From Oceanicola granulosus HTCC2516 (GTDB taxonomy: Bacteria > Pseudomonadota > Alphaproteobacteria > Rhodobacterales > Rhodobacteraceae), in contig NZ_CH724109.1 in NCBI RefSeq assembly GCF_000153305.1, positions 219,343 through 283,342 of the forward strand: DNA of 64,000 nt, given 5' to 3'. A program made the translations under genes and the position numbers. Under the pieces are notes generated by a model. The model was not told the DNA's origin, did not search any database, and saw only the letters and a list, made by a program, of their open reading frames with translations. This document shows, in pieces, positions 24,144 to 34,553 of the stretch; the stretch's first letter is position 1, and the number at the start of each line of letters is the position of its first letter.

Positions 24144-25435
24144 TCCGACAGGGCTTCTTCCATCTGCTGCTGGCCCCAGGCCACGGCGTCGGCGGGGCTC
24201 TCGTCGCCGACGACGACGCGCTGGACGACCTGACTCATCAGGTTCTGCGCCATGATCGGGCCGATGGCGTCCTCGACGGTGCCGCGGTTGAAGCCGGGCA
24301 GCTTGCCGTAGGTGGATTGCTCGATCATCAGCTCGACGCACTCCTGGTAGGGCTGCAGCGCCTCGGCCTGCTTCCACGCGTCGGTGGCGCCGTCCTCGGT
24401 CAGCGGCAGGAACAGGCCCGGCTCGGCGAGCAGGAACTCGGCGTAGTTCTCGGGCTCGAGCACGAAGGCGAGGAACGCCTCGGCCCCGGCGCGGCGGTCG
24501 GGATCGTCGGTCATGATCATCGCGCCGTTCGAGTAGTAGATCGACGCGCGCTCCCCGTCGTCGGAGACCGGCACCGGGGCGCAGCCGAGATCTGAGGCGG
24601 GCCGGCCGGAGGCGGATTCGAAGGTCGACAGGTACTGACCCTTCTCGATCGCCATGGCGACGCTGCCGGCATTGAGCGCGTCCTGCGGCTCCGCCCAGGT
24701 CCACGAGCCGATGCCGCTCGGCGACAGCTCGGCGAGCTGGCGGTAGAACTCGAGCGTCTCGACGTTGTCGGGCGTGTCGAAGGCGACGCTGCCGTCCTCG
24801 GCGAACAGCTCCTGGCCCTTGTTGGCGGCCATGAACGAGTAGAGCACCTGGTCGGTGGCGAGGCTCTTGGAGGCCGGCACGCCGATGCCGAAGGTGCGAT
24901 CACCCGTGAGGGTCTCGGCGGCGCTCAGCAGCTCGTCCCAGGTCTGCGGCGGGCTCTCGGGATCGAGGCCGGCGGCCTCGAACATGTCCTTGCGGTACCA
25001 GAGCACCTGGATCATGCCGTAGACCGGCACCGCCCAGACCTCGCCGTCGTCGGTGTAGGGCACCACGGCCTGCTCGATGAAGCCGTGCTCCTCGTCGAGG
25101 CGCTCGACGAACTCGGTGACCGGCTGCACCACGCCCGTGTCGCGCACGGTGACGGTGAAATCGGGAATGGTGAACTGGATGTCGGGCTGGATGCCCGCTT
25201 CCACGGCCGGCGGCAGCTTCTGGTAGATGTTGCCCCAGCTCTGCACCTGCTGGACGACCTCGTACTCGTCCTGCGATTCGTTGAACGCGTCGATCACCTT
25301 CTGGAACTGGTCGATCCGCGGCTGCACCTGCTCCTGGTGCCAGACGGTGACCTCGGTCTGGGCGAGAACGCCCGTCGCCGCCGTGGTGGCGAGAAGGGCG
25401 GCTCCGAGCCGCGTCGCCATTGTCATCATGCTCAT
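24140..25435 (-). CDS. Sugar-type ABC transporter periplasmic binding protein
   Basis: A 431-residue solute-binding protein of the carbohydrate (family 1) group. A signal peptide ends near VLAQTEVTVW. Typical segments are FQKVIDAFNESQDEYEV, GIQPDIQFTIPDF, VWAVPVYGMIQVLWYRKDMFEAAGLD and GRTFG-like GDRTFGIGVP. The start at 25435 has AGGAGG seven bases upstream. It is the first gene of the minus-strand transporter operon, opposite the ATPase and catabolic genes. The ligand is probably the substrate handled by the D-aminoacylase, M20 hydrolase and kinase of the same island; this is inference. Confidence 0.92.
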   Translation of the reverse strand: MSMMTMATRLGAALLATTAATGVLAQTEVTVWHQEQVQPRIDQFQKVIDAFNESQDEYEVVQQVQSWGNIYQKLPPAVEAGIQPDIQFTIPDFTVTVRDTGVVQPVTEFVERLDEEHGFIEQAVVPYTDDGEVWAVPVYGMIQVLWYRKDMFEAAGLDPESPPQTWDELLSAAETLTGDRTFGIGVPASKSLATDQVLYSFMAANKGQELFAEDGSVAFDTPDNVETLEFYRQLAELSPSGIGSWTWAEPQDALNAGSVAMAIEKGQYLSTFESASGRPASDLGCAPVPVSDDGERASIYYSNGAMIMTDDPDRRAGAEAFLAFVLEPENYAEFLLAEPGLFLPLTEDGATDAWKQAEALQPYQECVELMIEQSTYGKLPGFNRGTVEDAIGPIMAQNLMSQVVQRVVVGDESPADAVAWGQQQMEEALSE

Positions 25436-25705
25436 TCCTGAGCCTCCTCTGTTGGTCTCGGCCTTTTCGTCCGGAGGTTTGGCCTCCCGTTTCGAACGCG
25501 AGTTGCCGGGCCGCCGTGCGGCGCTCGCGGCAGCTTGCGCGCTCGGATCAATCGTTAGGCGCGTCCGGCGATTCACGCAACCTTAATCGATTGACTAAGC
25601 GAAAATGACCGGATATTCCGCTGAAAGTGGCCCGGATCGACCGTTTCGCCGGGGCAGCAATCTGTGCGACCCGCCCGCGAGAGGCGGCGCGAGGGAGGGA
25701 TGACG
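25436..25705. promoter_or_regulatory. Divergent control region of the 22-36 kb island
   Basis: This 270-bp gap separates the minus-strand transporter operon from the plus-strand ATPase-catabolic operon and must contain promoters for both. Its centre is AT-richer than its surroundings and includes the operator-like pseudo-palindrome at 25588-25601. No gene is supported here. Confidence 0.6.
25588..25601. promoter_or_regulatory. Putative LacI-family operator, copy 1
   Basis: CGATTGACTAAGCG, a pseudo-palindrome fitting CGnTTnnnnAAnCG. A near-identical copy occurs at 32551-32564 and a degenerate one at 36094-36107, each in a promoter gap of the same catabolic island. The LacI regulator encoded at 32641 is the natural candidate to bind it. 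Confidence 0.6.
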
Positions 25706-26820
<1,115 letters not shown>

Positions 26821-26821
<1 letters not shown>

Positions 26822-28083
26822 TGTCGACGGCGACACGAGACGCTGCGCCCCTCAACGGGGCCGAACTGGAATGCTTCTTCTGCGGCACGCGCCGCGCGCC
26901 CGACCTCCTGCCGCGCTGCGCCGCCTGCGGCGGCACGCTCTCGGTGGCGGGGCAGGGCTATGCGGCCCCCGGGGCCGACACCGGCATCGCGCGCTACCGG
27001 GCGTCGCTGCCGCTCGACGGGGAGGTCGTGACGCTCGGCGAGGGCGGCACGCCGCTCCTGCGCCTCTCGCGGCTGTTCCCCGACAGGCCGGTCTGGGCCA
27101 AGCTCGAATTCACCAATCCCACCGGCTCGTTCAAGGACCGCGGCTCCGCCGTGGCGGTCTCGGCGGCGAAGGCGCTGGGCGCGGAGGGCATCGTCTGCGC
27201 CTCCACCGGCAACAACGCCGCCTCGGTGAGCGCCTACGCCGCGCGCGCCGGGCTGCCCTGCATCGTGACGCTCGGCAAGGGGACGCCGGTGGCCAAGGTG
27301 CTGCAGGCCAAGGCGCACGGCGCAATCACAGTGGAGGTCGCCGGCGACTTCAGCGACGCCTACCGCATGGCCGAGGAGATCAACCGCGCCGACCCGGCCT
27401 GGGCCAACCTCACCTCCACGTACCTCAACCCATACACCACGGTCGCCCACTCCACGATCCTCTACGAGGTCGTCGAGGAAATCGGCGCGCCCGAGGCCGT
27501 CGTCGTGCCGGTCGGCGCGGGGCCGATGCTCGACGGGATCGTCACCGGCGCGCGGCGGATGCAGGCGGCGGGGCGGCTCGAGACGATCCCGCGCCCGATC
27601 GGCGTGCAGGGGGCGGGCTGCGCGCCCATCGCCCGCGCCTTCGCCGAAGGGGCCGAGGAGGTGGCCGCCTGGGGCGAGGTCTCCGGCATCCCCGGCTCGA
27701 TCAACGACGCCCTCCGCGGCTACCCCGAGGACGGTACCCGCACGCTGCGGCTGATCCGCGAGACCGCCGGCGCCGCCGTCGCCGTCTCCGACGACGAGAT
27801 CCGCGACGCCATGCGCGAGCTCGGCGCGCGCGAGGGCATCGCCGCCGAACCCGCCTCCGCCGCCACCCTCGCCGCCCTGCGCCGTGCGCCGCTCGGCGAG
27901 CTGTCCGGTCCGGTGGTGCTCGTCATCTCCGGCCACGCCCTGAAGGACGGCCCAGCGCAGCCCGCCGCGGCCGATCCCTCCATCGAGCTCGATACCGACA
28001 CCGGGCCGCTCGAAGTCATCGAGCGCGCGCGGTCCCGGTTCAACGCCAACGAACAAGCAGTACAAGGTCCCCCCGATGCGTAA
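26821..28083 (+). CDS. PLP-dependent lyase, threonine synthase-like
   Basis: A 420-residue fold-type II PLP enzyme. The N-terminus has a zinc-ribbon-like pair C18-x2-C21 and C33-x2-C36, then the cofactor lysine K105 in NPTGSFKDRG, the phosphate loop region STGNNAASVSAYAARAG, and GAGPMLDGIVTGARRMQAAG. Relatives act as threonine synthases or eliminate water or ammonia from beta-substituted amino acids. It is flanked by a RidA protein, which removes reactive enamines made by PLP lyases, and by a D-aminoacylase. I therefore infer an amino-acid eliminase rather than biosynthetic threonine synthase. The start overlaps the ATPase stop (TGATG). Confidence 0.82.
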
Positions 28084-28453
28084 AGCCATCATCGTCGAAG
28101 ACGCGATCCCGCCGGTCGGCCACTTCTCCCACGCCGTCATCCTCAACGGCACCGTCTACGCCTCGGGGCAGGGGCCGCAGGACCCGGAGACCGGCGCCGT
28201 TCCGGACGACTTCGAGGCCCAGGTCCGCCAGACCCTGCGCAATCTCGAGACGGTGCTGAAGGGCGCGGGCAGCTCGCTGGCCGACGTGCTGAAGATGAAC
28301 GTCTACCTCACCGACGCCACCCGCTTCGCCGACTTCAACCGGGTCTACGCCGAGTTCTTCCCCGAGGAGCCGCCGGCGCGCACGACCGTCTCCTGCCAGC
28401 TGATCGGGATCCTCGTGGAGATCGACTGCATCGCAGCCGTGCGGGAAGAATGA
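28076..28453 (+). CDS. RidA family (enamine/imine deaminase) protein
   Basis: A 125-residue YjgF/YER057c/UK114 protein, the normal length. The conserved features are SGQGPQDPETG, the helix FEAQVRQTLRNLETVLKGAGSSLADVLKMNVYLTD, and the arginine in PPARTTVSCQL that binds the carboxylate in true RidA proteins. It overlaps the PLP enzyme gene by eight bases and the deacylase gene by four. Its likely job is hydrolysis of enamine or imine intermediates from the neighbouring PLP lyase. Confidence 0.93.
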   Translation: MRKAIIVEDAIPPVGHFSHAVILNGTVYASGQGPQDPETGAVPDDFEAQVRQTLRNLETVLKGAGSSLADVLKMNVYLTDATRFADFNRVYAEFFPEEPPARTTVSCQLIGILVEIDCIAAVREE

Positions 28454-29889
28454 GCGCCTACGACACGCTGATCGAAGGCGGGACGGTCGTCGACGGCACC
28501 GGCTCGCCCGCGTTCCGCGCCGACGTGGCCATGCGCGACGACCGCATCGTCGCGGTGGGCGATCTCGCCGGGGCGGAGGCCGCGCGGCGCATCGACGCCA
28601 CCGGCCTCACCGTCGCGCCGGGCTTCATCGACTGCCACACCCACGACGACGGCTACCTGTTGACCCAGCCCGACATGAGCGCCAAGGTAAGCCAGGGCGT
28701 CACCTCCGTCGTCATCGGCAATTGCGGCATCTCGCTCGCGCCGACCTTCGGCCGCCCGCCCGCGCCGCCGATGAACCTGCTCGGCGAGGCCGACCTGTTC
28801 CGCTTCCGCACCTTCGGCGGCTACCTCGACGAGCTGGAGAAGGCGCCCGCCTCCGTCAACGCGCTGCCGCTGGTGGGGCTGACCACGCTGCGGCGCTCGG
28901 TGATCGAGGATCTCGACAAGGCCGCCACCCCGCGCGAGATCGACGAGATGCGCGAGCTGTTCGCCGAGGCCATCGAGTCCGGCGCGCTCGGCTTCTCCAC
29001 GGGGCTGTTCTATCCCAACGCCGCCGCCGCGACGCCGCAGGAGGTCGTCGGCGTCGCCGCGCCGGCGCAGGGGCTCGATCTCGTCTACGCGACGCACCTG
29101 CGCAACGAGGGTGACTGGATCGCCGCGGCGCTCGACGAGGCGTTCGATATCGGCCGCCGGCTCGAGGCGCGAGTGCTGCTATCGCACCACAAGCTGATCG
29201 GCGTGCAGAACCACGGCCGCTCCCGCGAGACCCTGTCGATGGTCCACGCGCGGCGCATGCAGCAGAAGATCGGTCTCGACCTCTATCCCTACACCGCCGG
29301 CTCGTCGGTGCTGGACCTCAAGACCGTCGCCGACACCGAGCGCGTCGTCGTCAGCTGGTCGGAGCCGCACCCGGAGTTCGCCGGCCGCGATCTCGAGGAG
29401 ATCGCCGCCGAGCTCGGCCTGTCGCTGCCGGACACGATCGACAAGCTGTCGCCCGCAGGGGGCATCTTCTTCATGATGGACGAGGACGACGTGCGCCGCA
29501 TCCTCGCCTACGAGGGCACGATGATCGGCTCCGACGGCCTGCCCAACGACCGGCATCCCCACCCGCGCCTGTGGGGCACCTTCTCGCGGGTTCTGGGCCG
29601 CTACAGCCGGGAGCTGGGCCTGCTCGACCTGCCCGAGGCGGTGCACCGCATGACGGGGATGACGGCAAGGTTCTTCAAGCTCGCCGACCGGGGCGTCGTC
29701 GCGCCGGGCTACAAGGCCGACCTGACGCTGTTCGACGCCGAGCAGGTGCGCGACGTGGCCGACTGGGACGCGCCGACCGAGCCGTCCGCCGGGATCGACC
29801 GGGTGCTGGTGAACGGCGTCGAGGTCTGGTCCGACGGCGCGCATACCCGCGCGCGCCCGGGGCAGGTGCTGCGCCGCCAGACCGCCTGA
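28450..29889 (+). CDS. N-acyl-D-amino-acid deacylase (D-aminoacylase family amidohydrolase)
   Basis: A 479-residue cytoplasmic amidohydrolase of subtype III. The metal ligands follow the D-aminoacylase plan: H63 and H65 in DCHTHDD, C92 in GNCGIS, H216 in ATHLRNEGD, H246/H247 in LLSHHK and D362 in GSDGLPND. The small beta-sandwich is formed by both termini (VAPGFID and ADLTLFDAEQVRD). It would hydrolyse N-acyl-D-amino acids, dipeptides with a D-residue or related amides. ATGA overlap with the RidA gene places it as the last gene of this operon. Confidence 0.88.
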   Translation: MSAYDTLIEGGTVVDGTGSPAFRADVAMRDDRIVAVGDLAGAEAARRIDATGLTVAPGFIDCHTHDDGYLLTQPDMSAKVSQGVTSVVIGNCGISLAPTFGRPPAPPMNLLGEADLFRFRTFGGYLDELEKAPASVNALPLVGLTTLRRSVIEDLDKAATPREIDEMRELFAEAIESGALGFSTGLFYPNAAAATPQEVVGVAAPAQGLDLVYATHLRNEGDWIAAALDEAFDIGRRLEARVLLSHHKLIGVQNHGRSRETLSMVHARRMQQKIGLDLYPYTAGSSVLDLKTVADTERVVVSWSEPHPEFAGRDLEEIAAELGLSLPDTIDKLSPAGGIFFMMDEDDVRRILAYEGTMIGSDGLPNDRHPHPRLWGTFSRVLGRYSRELGLLDLPEAVHRMTGMTARFFKLADRGVVAPGYKADLTLFDAEQVRDVADWDAPTEPSAGIDRVLVNGVEVWSDGAHTRARPGQVLRRQTA

Positions 29890-29893
29890 GCGC

Positions 29894-31060
29894 TCAGGCC
29901 AGTTGCCGCGCCAGATCGGTGAGGATGGCGATGCCGTCCTCGATCTGGTCGAGGTCGACGTACTCGTCCTGCGCATGGGCCTGGGCGATGTCGCCCGGGC
30001 CGAAGATCACCGTCGGCGTGCCCGCCCGGGTCATCTTGCTCGCGTCCGATCCGAAGGCGACGCCGATGGGCGTGGCCTCGCGGCCCCGCGCCGCGAGTGT
30101 CGCGCCGAGGCCGGTGACGATGCGCGCATCGCCCGGCACCTCCATCGAGACCGAGTCGATGAACGGCGCGTGCATCGTGACGCGGGCGCCCTCCGGCAGC
30201 CCCTCCTGCCAATCCGCGACGACGGCGGCGATCTCGGACCAGGCTTCGGGGCCGGTCTGGTCGGGCAGGGTGCGGAAGTCGAATGTCAGCCGCGCGTGGC
30301 CCGGCACCGTGTTGGCGCCCTCGCCGGCTTCCATTCGCGTGCAGGTGAGGCTGCGCGTGCCCAGCAGCGGGTGCGCGCGCTGGTGCGCCGCCATGTGCGC
30401 GTCGAGCCGGTCGAGCAGGCCCCGCGCCAACCGCAGCGCGTCGAGCCCCCGCTCGGGCGCGGAGGAATGCGCCGGCCGCCCGGCGATGTCGACATGCCAG
30501 CGCACGCAGCCCTTGCAGGCCGACACTATCCGCAGCCCCGTCGGCTCGCCGGCGATGCCGAGATCGTAGGGCGCGGCGTGGGCGATGTGATGCAGGATGC
30601 CGGTGAAGGTCAGCTCCTCGTCGACGGCGGCGACGAGCGTGAGGTCGATCCCGGGCGGCCCCGCCGCGAGATCGGCGGCGGCGAGCATGAACATCGCCAG
30701 GCTCGCCTTGTCGTCCACCGCGCCGCGCCCGTGAAGCCGCCCGCCCTCGACGCGCGGCGTGAAGGGGTCGTCCATCCCCGTCACCTGCACGGTATCGAGA
30801 TGCGCCTCCCAGACCATGCGGGGCGCGCCGGGCGCGCACGGCAGGTGCGCCACCACGTTGGGACGGCCCGGCGCGACCTCCTCGCGCCTCACCGTCAGCC
30901 CGGCCCGCTCCAGCCAGTCGGCCACGAAGGCGGCGCAGGCGGCCTCGCCGAACGCGTCGCCCGCCTCGTCGGGCTGGCGGAAGGCCGGGTTGATCGACGG
31001 GATCGCCACGAGCGCCGATAGCAGCTCCACGATCCGGTCCGGGGCGTCGCGCTCGACCAT
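29894..31060 (-). CDS. M20 family amidohydrolase (ArgE/DapE/CPG2-like)
   Basis: A 388-residue di-zinc hydrolase. The ligands are visible: H87 in WEAHLDT, D116 in GAVDDKAS, the catalytic E148 in AVDEEL, E172 in AGEPTG, and a C-terminal His in IAQAHAQDEY. The lid domain has RWHVDIAGRPAHSSAPERG and the conserved EGANTVPG. Such enzymes remove acyl or aminoacyl groups from L-amino acids. It is one base from the aldehyde dehydrogenase stop codon, so the two form an operon under the operator at 32551. Its pairing with a D-specific deacylase in one island is notable. Confidence 0.9.
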   Translation of the reverse strand: MVERDAPDRIVELLSALVAIPSINPAFRQPDEAGDAFGEAACAAFVADWLERAGLTVRREEVAPGRPNVVAHLPCAPGAPRMVWEAHLDTVQVTGMDDPFTPRVEGGRLHGRGAVDDKASLAMFMLAAADLAAGPPGIDLTLVAAVDEELTFTGILHHIAHAAPYDLGIAGEPTGLRIVSACKGCVRWHVDIAGRPAHSSAPERGLDALRLARGLLDRLDAHMAAHQRAHPLLGTRSLTCTRMEAGEGANTVPGHARLTFDFRTLPDQTGPEAWSEIAAVVADWQEGLPEGARVTMHAPFIDSVSMEVPGDARIVTGLGATLAARGREATPIGVAFGSDASKMTRAGTPTVIFGPGDIAQAHAQDEYVDLDQIEDGIAILTDLARQLA

Positions 31061-31061
31061 C

Positions 31062-32510
31062 TTAGGCCTGCAGGACGATGGTCTTGATGACCGTCATCGC
31101 CTCGAGCGTGTGCCGCCCGCCGATCCGCCCGGTGCCGCTCTTGCGGCCGGCGCCGCCGCCGAAGGGCAGGTGCAGCTCCCAGTAGCTCGGCGCCTCGTTG
31201 ACGTTGACGATGCCGCTGCGCAGGCTCTTGCCGAAGCGCAGCGCCCGGCCGAGATCGCGGGTGAAGACGGAGCTGGTCAGGCCGTAATCATTGTCGAGCG
31301 CCAGTGCGAGGGCCTCGTCGTCGCTGTCGAAGGCGAGGATCGGGACGACCGGGCCGAAGGTCTCTTCCCGGTTGATCCGCATGTCGGCCGTGACGCCGGT
31401 AAGCACGGTCGGCTCGTAGAACAGCTCGGAGCCGAGGTCGTCGCGGCTGCGTCCGCCGGCCAGCAGCGTCGCGCCGTGGTTCAGCGCGTCCTCGACGTGC
31501 TCGCGCGTCTTCTGCGCCACCTGGGCGTTGTTGAGCGGGCCCATCTGGGTCTCGCGGGCGGCCGGGTCGCCGAGCACCTTCGCCTTCGCGATCCGCGCGA
31601 CCTTGTCGGCGAACGCGTCGACCACGTCGCGGTGGACCAGCACCCGCTCCGTCGCCGAGCAGACCTGCCCGGCGTTGAGGAACGCGGCGGCGGCCGCCGC
31701 CTCGGCGGCGCGGTCGAGGTCCGCGTCGTCGAAGACGATGACGGGCCCGTTGCCGCCCAGCTCCAGCAGCATCTGCTTGCCCGCGCCGCGCTCGGCGATG
31801 CGCTGTCCGGTCGCGGTGCTGCCGGTGAAGCCGATGCCGTCGGTGCCGGGGTGGGAGACGATCTCGTCGCCCACCACCGGCCCCTCGCCGATCACCAGGT
31901 TGACCACGCCCGCCGGCAGCCCCGCCGCCTCGATCGCCTCGGCCAGCTCGATGGCGCAGAAGGCGGTGGTGGGGGCCGGGGTCCAGACGACGGCGCAGCC
32001 GCTGGCGATCGCGGGGCCGAGATACTCGACGGGGATGTTGATCGGGAAGTTCCACGGCGTGACCACGGCGAAGACGCCGCGCGGCTGGCGGATCGTCAGC
32101 GCGAGCTTGCCGCCGTCCTCGGTCGGGATCGTCTCGCCGCCGAGCTGGCGCACCTCCTCGGCCGCGAGCCGGAACCCGGCCACCGCGGCGCCGACCTCGC
32201 CCTCGGCCTCGGCGCGCGGCTTGCCCTGTTCGAGCACCAGCATGTCGGCCACCCGCTCGCGCCGCGCCTCGAGCTCCGCCGCGATCCTGAGGCAGGCGTC
32301 CGCCCGCTCCCAGACCGACACCTCGGCCCACCCCGCCTGCGCGTCGCGGGCCGCCGCGACGGCGCGCTGCGCGTCCTCGCGACTGCTGCGGGGCAGGGTG
32401 CCGATCGGCTGGCCGCTGGCCGGCGACCGGGCCGGCATCGTGTCTCCGGCGCCGCTCCAGGCTCCGCCGATCCAGTTGCGGCCGGTTCTCTCACCTGCGC
32501 TTGCATCCAT
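31062..32510 (-). CDS. NAD(P)-dependent aldehyde dehydrogenase
   Basis: A 482-residue ALDH-superfamily enzyme. N154 (TPWNFP), E250 (LELGGNGP), C284 (AGQVCSATERV) and the ETFGPVVPI motif are present. The usual Lys in the cofactor-binding KPAE motif is replaced by Thr (VVWTPAP, T177), which is unusual and may affect cofactor choice. The start ATG has AGGAG nine bases upstream. The promoter region is shared with the divergent LacI gene and contains an operator-like site 41 bases upstream. It would oxidise an aldehyde from the imported compound; substrate unknown. Confidence 0.9.
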   Translation of the reverse strand: MDASAGERTGRNWIGGAWSGAGDTMPARSPASGQPIGTLPRSSREDAQRAVAAARDAQAGWAEVSVWERADACLRIAAELEARRERVADMLVLEQGKPRAEAEGEVGAAVAGFRLAAEEVRQLGGETIPTEDGGKLALTIRQPRGVFAVVTPWNFPINIPVEYLGPAIASGCAVVWTPAPTTAFCAIELAEAIEAAGLPAGVVNLVIGEGPVVGDEIVSHPGTDGIGFTGSTATGQRIAERGAGKQMLLELGGNGPVIVFDDADLDRAAEAAAAAAFLNAGQVCSATERVLVHRDVVDAFADKVARIAKAKVLGDPAARETQMGPLNNAQVAQKTREHVEDALNHGATLLAGGRSRDDLGSELFYEPTVLTGVTADMRINREETFGPVVPILAFDSDDEALALALDNDYGLTSSVFTRDLGRALRFGKSLRSGIVNVNEAPSYWELHLPFGGGAGRKSGTGRIGGRHTLEAMTVIKTIVLQA

Positions 32511-32550
32511 GGCTCATTCTCCTGCTGGCCGTGCTTTCGGCATGGTCAAA

Positions 32551-32564
32551 CGATTTACTAAGCG
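32551..32564. promoter_or_regulatory. Putative LacI-family operator, copy 2
   Basis: CGATTTACTAAGCG, differing from the copy at 25588-25601 at one base and fitting CGnTTnnnnAAnCG on both halves. It lies between the divergent aldehyde dehydrogenase and LacI genes, where it could control both. Confidence 0.65.
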
Positions 32565-32640
32565 GCAAACTACGCTGATTGGAATGGCAGTGACAAGCGG
32601 GTCCGTGCAAAGGACAGCCGTGCGAGAGGAGTTGGACGCG

Positions 32641-33660
32641 ATGCGAAAGATCACCATGGCCGACCTGGCCCGGCTGGCCGGGGTGTCTCCCGCCGCGGTG
32701 TCGCTCGCGCTGCGGGGCAGCAGCAAGATCTCCGAGGCGACCCGCGAGCGGATCCGGGCGCTCGCCGTCGAGCACGGCTACGTCTACGACCGCCAGGCCG
32801 CCTACCTGCGCACCCGCGTCTCGAGCACCATCGCCATGTGCCTGCACACGATCACCAACCCGACCTTCTCGGCGATCCTGACCAGCGCCGAGCGGGTGTT
32901 CTGGGAGGAGGGCTGGACGGTGATGTTCGGCGACTCGGAGGACGACCTCGCCAAGCAGCGCGCCTTCATCGCGCGCTCCATCGAGAGCAACATCGCCGGC
33001 CTCGTCGTAAGCCCCGCCGCGGGGACGCGGTCGGCGGACCTCGAGGAGTTCCGCGGCCACGTGCCGATGGTGCTCGCCTCGCGCGAGGTGGAGGCGACGG
33101 AGCTCGACCTCGTGCGTATCGACTACGTGAAGGGGATCGAGCTCGCGGTGGCGCACCTGGCCGAGCTCGGCCACCGGCGCATCGCCTGGATCGGGCGCGG
33201 GGCGGAGACCGGCGCGCGGCCTCCGGGCTTCGCCAGCTTCGTCGCGGCGCTCGAGGCGCGCGGGCTGGCGTTCGAGCCGCGCCACGGCCATTTCTGCGAC
33301 CCCGACCGCAGGAGCGGCTACGACGGGATGACGCGGCTGCTCGAGACCGCGCCGGAAATCACCGCCGTGCTCTGCTTCAGCGACATGATCGCCATCGGCG
33401 CGCTGCGCGCCCTGCACGAGGCCGGGCGCGCGCCGGGGCGCGATGTCTCGGTCGTCGGCTTCGACGACCTCGATGAGGCGCAGTACGCGACGCCGCCGCT
33501 GACCACCGTGCGCATCGATCTCCCCGAACTCGGCCGCGCCGCCGCGCGCACCCTCCTCGACCGCATGGCCGACCCCGCCGCGCCGCAGCGCCTCGTCAAG
33601 ATCGATGCCGTGCTCGTCCCCCGCGGGACGACGGCGCCGCCGCGGGAGGGAGGTGGGTGA
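32641..33660 (+). CDS. LacI family transcriptional regulator of the 22-36 kb island
   Basis: A 339-residue LacI/GalR protein. The HTH is ITMADLARLAGVSPAAVSLALRGSSKISEATRERI, followed by a hinge helix and a periplasmic-binding-protein-like effector domain (IAGLVVSPAAGTR, HRRIAWIG, VVGFDDLDEAQYATPPLTTVR). The ATG at 32641 has GAGGAG ten bases upstream; in-frame upstream codons run into the operator region. It sits in the middle of the catabolic island, and matching pseudo-palindromes occur in three of its promoter gaps. Confidence 0.92.
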   Translation: MRKITMADLARLAGVSPAAVSLALRGSSKISEATRERIRALAVEHGYVYDRQAAYLRTRVSSTIAMCLHTITNPTFSAILTSAERVFWEEGWTVMFGDSEDDLAKQRAFIARSIESNIAGLVVSPAAGTRSADLEEFRGHVPMVLASREVEATELDLVRIDYVKGIELAVAHLAELGHRRIAWIGRGAETGARPPGFASFVAALEARGLAFEPRHGHFCDPDRRSGYDGMTRLLETAPEITAVLCFSDMIAIGALRALHEAGRAPGRDVSVVGFDDLDEAQYATPPLTTVRIDLPELGRAAARTLLDRMADPAAPQRLVKIDAVLVPRGTTAPPREGGG

Positions 33661-33771
33661 ACGCGCGCCCTGCGGGCAGGCCAAGGCTGCCGCCGCGTCT
33701 TGGTGGGCGCGCATCCATCGCGCATCCCGGGCGTCACGGGTGCGGTCGCGGTCGCCGGCGGCGGCAGGGTA

Positions 33772-33794
33772 GGGTGCGCAGTCATTGCGCACCC
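33772..33794. terminator. Hairpin between convergent lacI-type and SIS genes
   Basis: A perfect 9-bp inverted repeat (GGGTGCGCA, loop GTCAT, TGCGCACCC) in the 142-bp gap between two convergent genes. Its placement suits a bidirectional terminator, although no T-run follows on either side. Confidence 0.6.
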
Positions 33795-33802
33795 CCGGGA
33801 CG

Positions 33803-34537
33803 TCACAGGTGAGGGTTCCGGTCGCGGTAGCGGGCGACGATCCGGGCGTTGATCTCGGAGGCGCCGTCCATGTTGGCGCTGCGGTAGATCGGCGCCTCGC
33901 CCCCTTGCGCCACCAGCCGTTCGGCGACCTCGGCGAACACCGCGTTGAGGAGCGCGGCGCTGACGACCGTCGAGACCGGCCCGACGCGCATCTCCGAGCC
34001 CTCCAGCGACAGCGCCGCGTCGCCGGGGGGGCCGCCGTTGTCGAGCACCACGTCGGCGAGGTCGGCGAGGCGGTCCCGCCCCCGCGCCGCCGCGGTCGAG
34101 TAAGCCAGCGACGTCACCGCGACGACCTTTGCGCCCCGCGCCCGGGCCTCGCGCGCGGCCTCGAGGGGCGCGGCGTTGACGCCGGAATTTGAGATGACGA
34201 TCAGCATGTCCCGCGGCCCGACGCCGTAGCGGTCGAGGATCGGCGCGACGATCCCCGGCAGGCGTTCGTAGACGGTCCCGGCGACCGCACCGTCCTGCAC
34301 CGTGGTCGGGCCCGACAGGATCGGCACCGTGATCGCCAGGCCGCCGGCGCGGTAGTGGCACTCCTCGGCGAGCACGTGGCTGTGGCCGGTGCCGAAGAGG
34401 AACACCCGCCCGTCGGCGGCGACGACGTCGAGCACCGCGCGCACCGTGGCGTCGATGGCCTCGGCGGCGGCGTCCTGCAGCGCGCTCAGGCGGGCGATGA
34501 GGTCGGTGAAGTAGCGGTCGCGGGCGGGGTCGGTCAC
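33803..34537 (-). CDS. SIS domain (sugar isomerase-like) protein, UPF0309-like
   Basis: A 244-residue protein with a single SIS domain: [28 protein letters not shown], the phosphosugar-binding [34 protein letters not shown] and a C-terminal [12 protein letters not shown]. The length and order fit the small UPF0309/SIS group. SIS domains bind phosphosugars and act as isomerases, etherase-like enzymes or sensors. A GTG start at 34537 with AGGAG is preferred over an ATG at 34612 that would overlap the kinase gene. Directly downstream of the FGGY kinase, it probably handles the kinase product. Confidence 0.82.
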   Translation of the reverse strand: MTDPARDRYFTDLIARLSALQDAAAEAIDATVRAVLDVVAADGRVFLFGTGHSHVLAEECHYRAGGLAITVPILSGPTTVQDGAVAGTVYERLPGIVAPILDRYGVGPRDMLIVISNSGVNAAPLEAAREARARGAKVVAVTSLAYSTAAARGRDRLADLADVVLDNGGPPGDAALSLEGSEMRVGPVSTVVSAALLNAVFAEVAERLVAQGGEAPIYRSANMDGASEINARIVARYRDRNPHL

Positions 34538-34553
34538 GGGCAAGGTCTCCTGG

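Noticed and set aside
24140..25576. A longer N-terminus for the sugar binding protein starting at 25576
   Set aside because: The extra 47 residues are not hydrophobic, and the AGGAGG site and signal peptide fix the start at 25435.
25588..25601. Same element as the TGACTAAG-containing repeat at 6253
   Set aside because: They share eight bases, but the 6253 sequence lacks the CGnTT...AAnCG symmetry, so I treat the similarity as chance.
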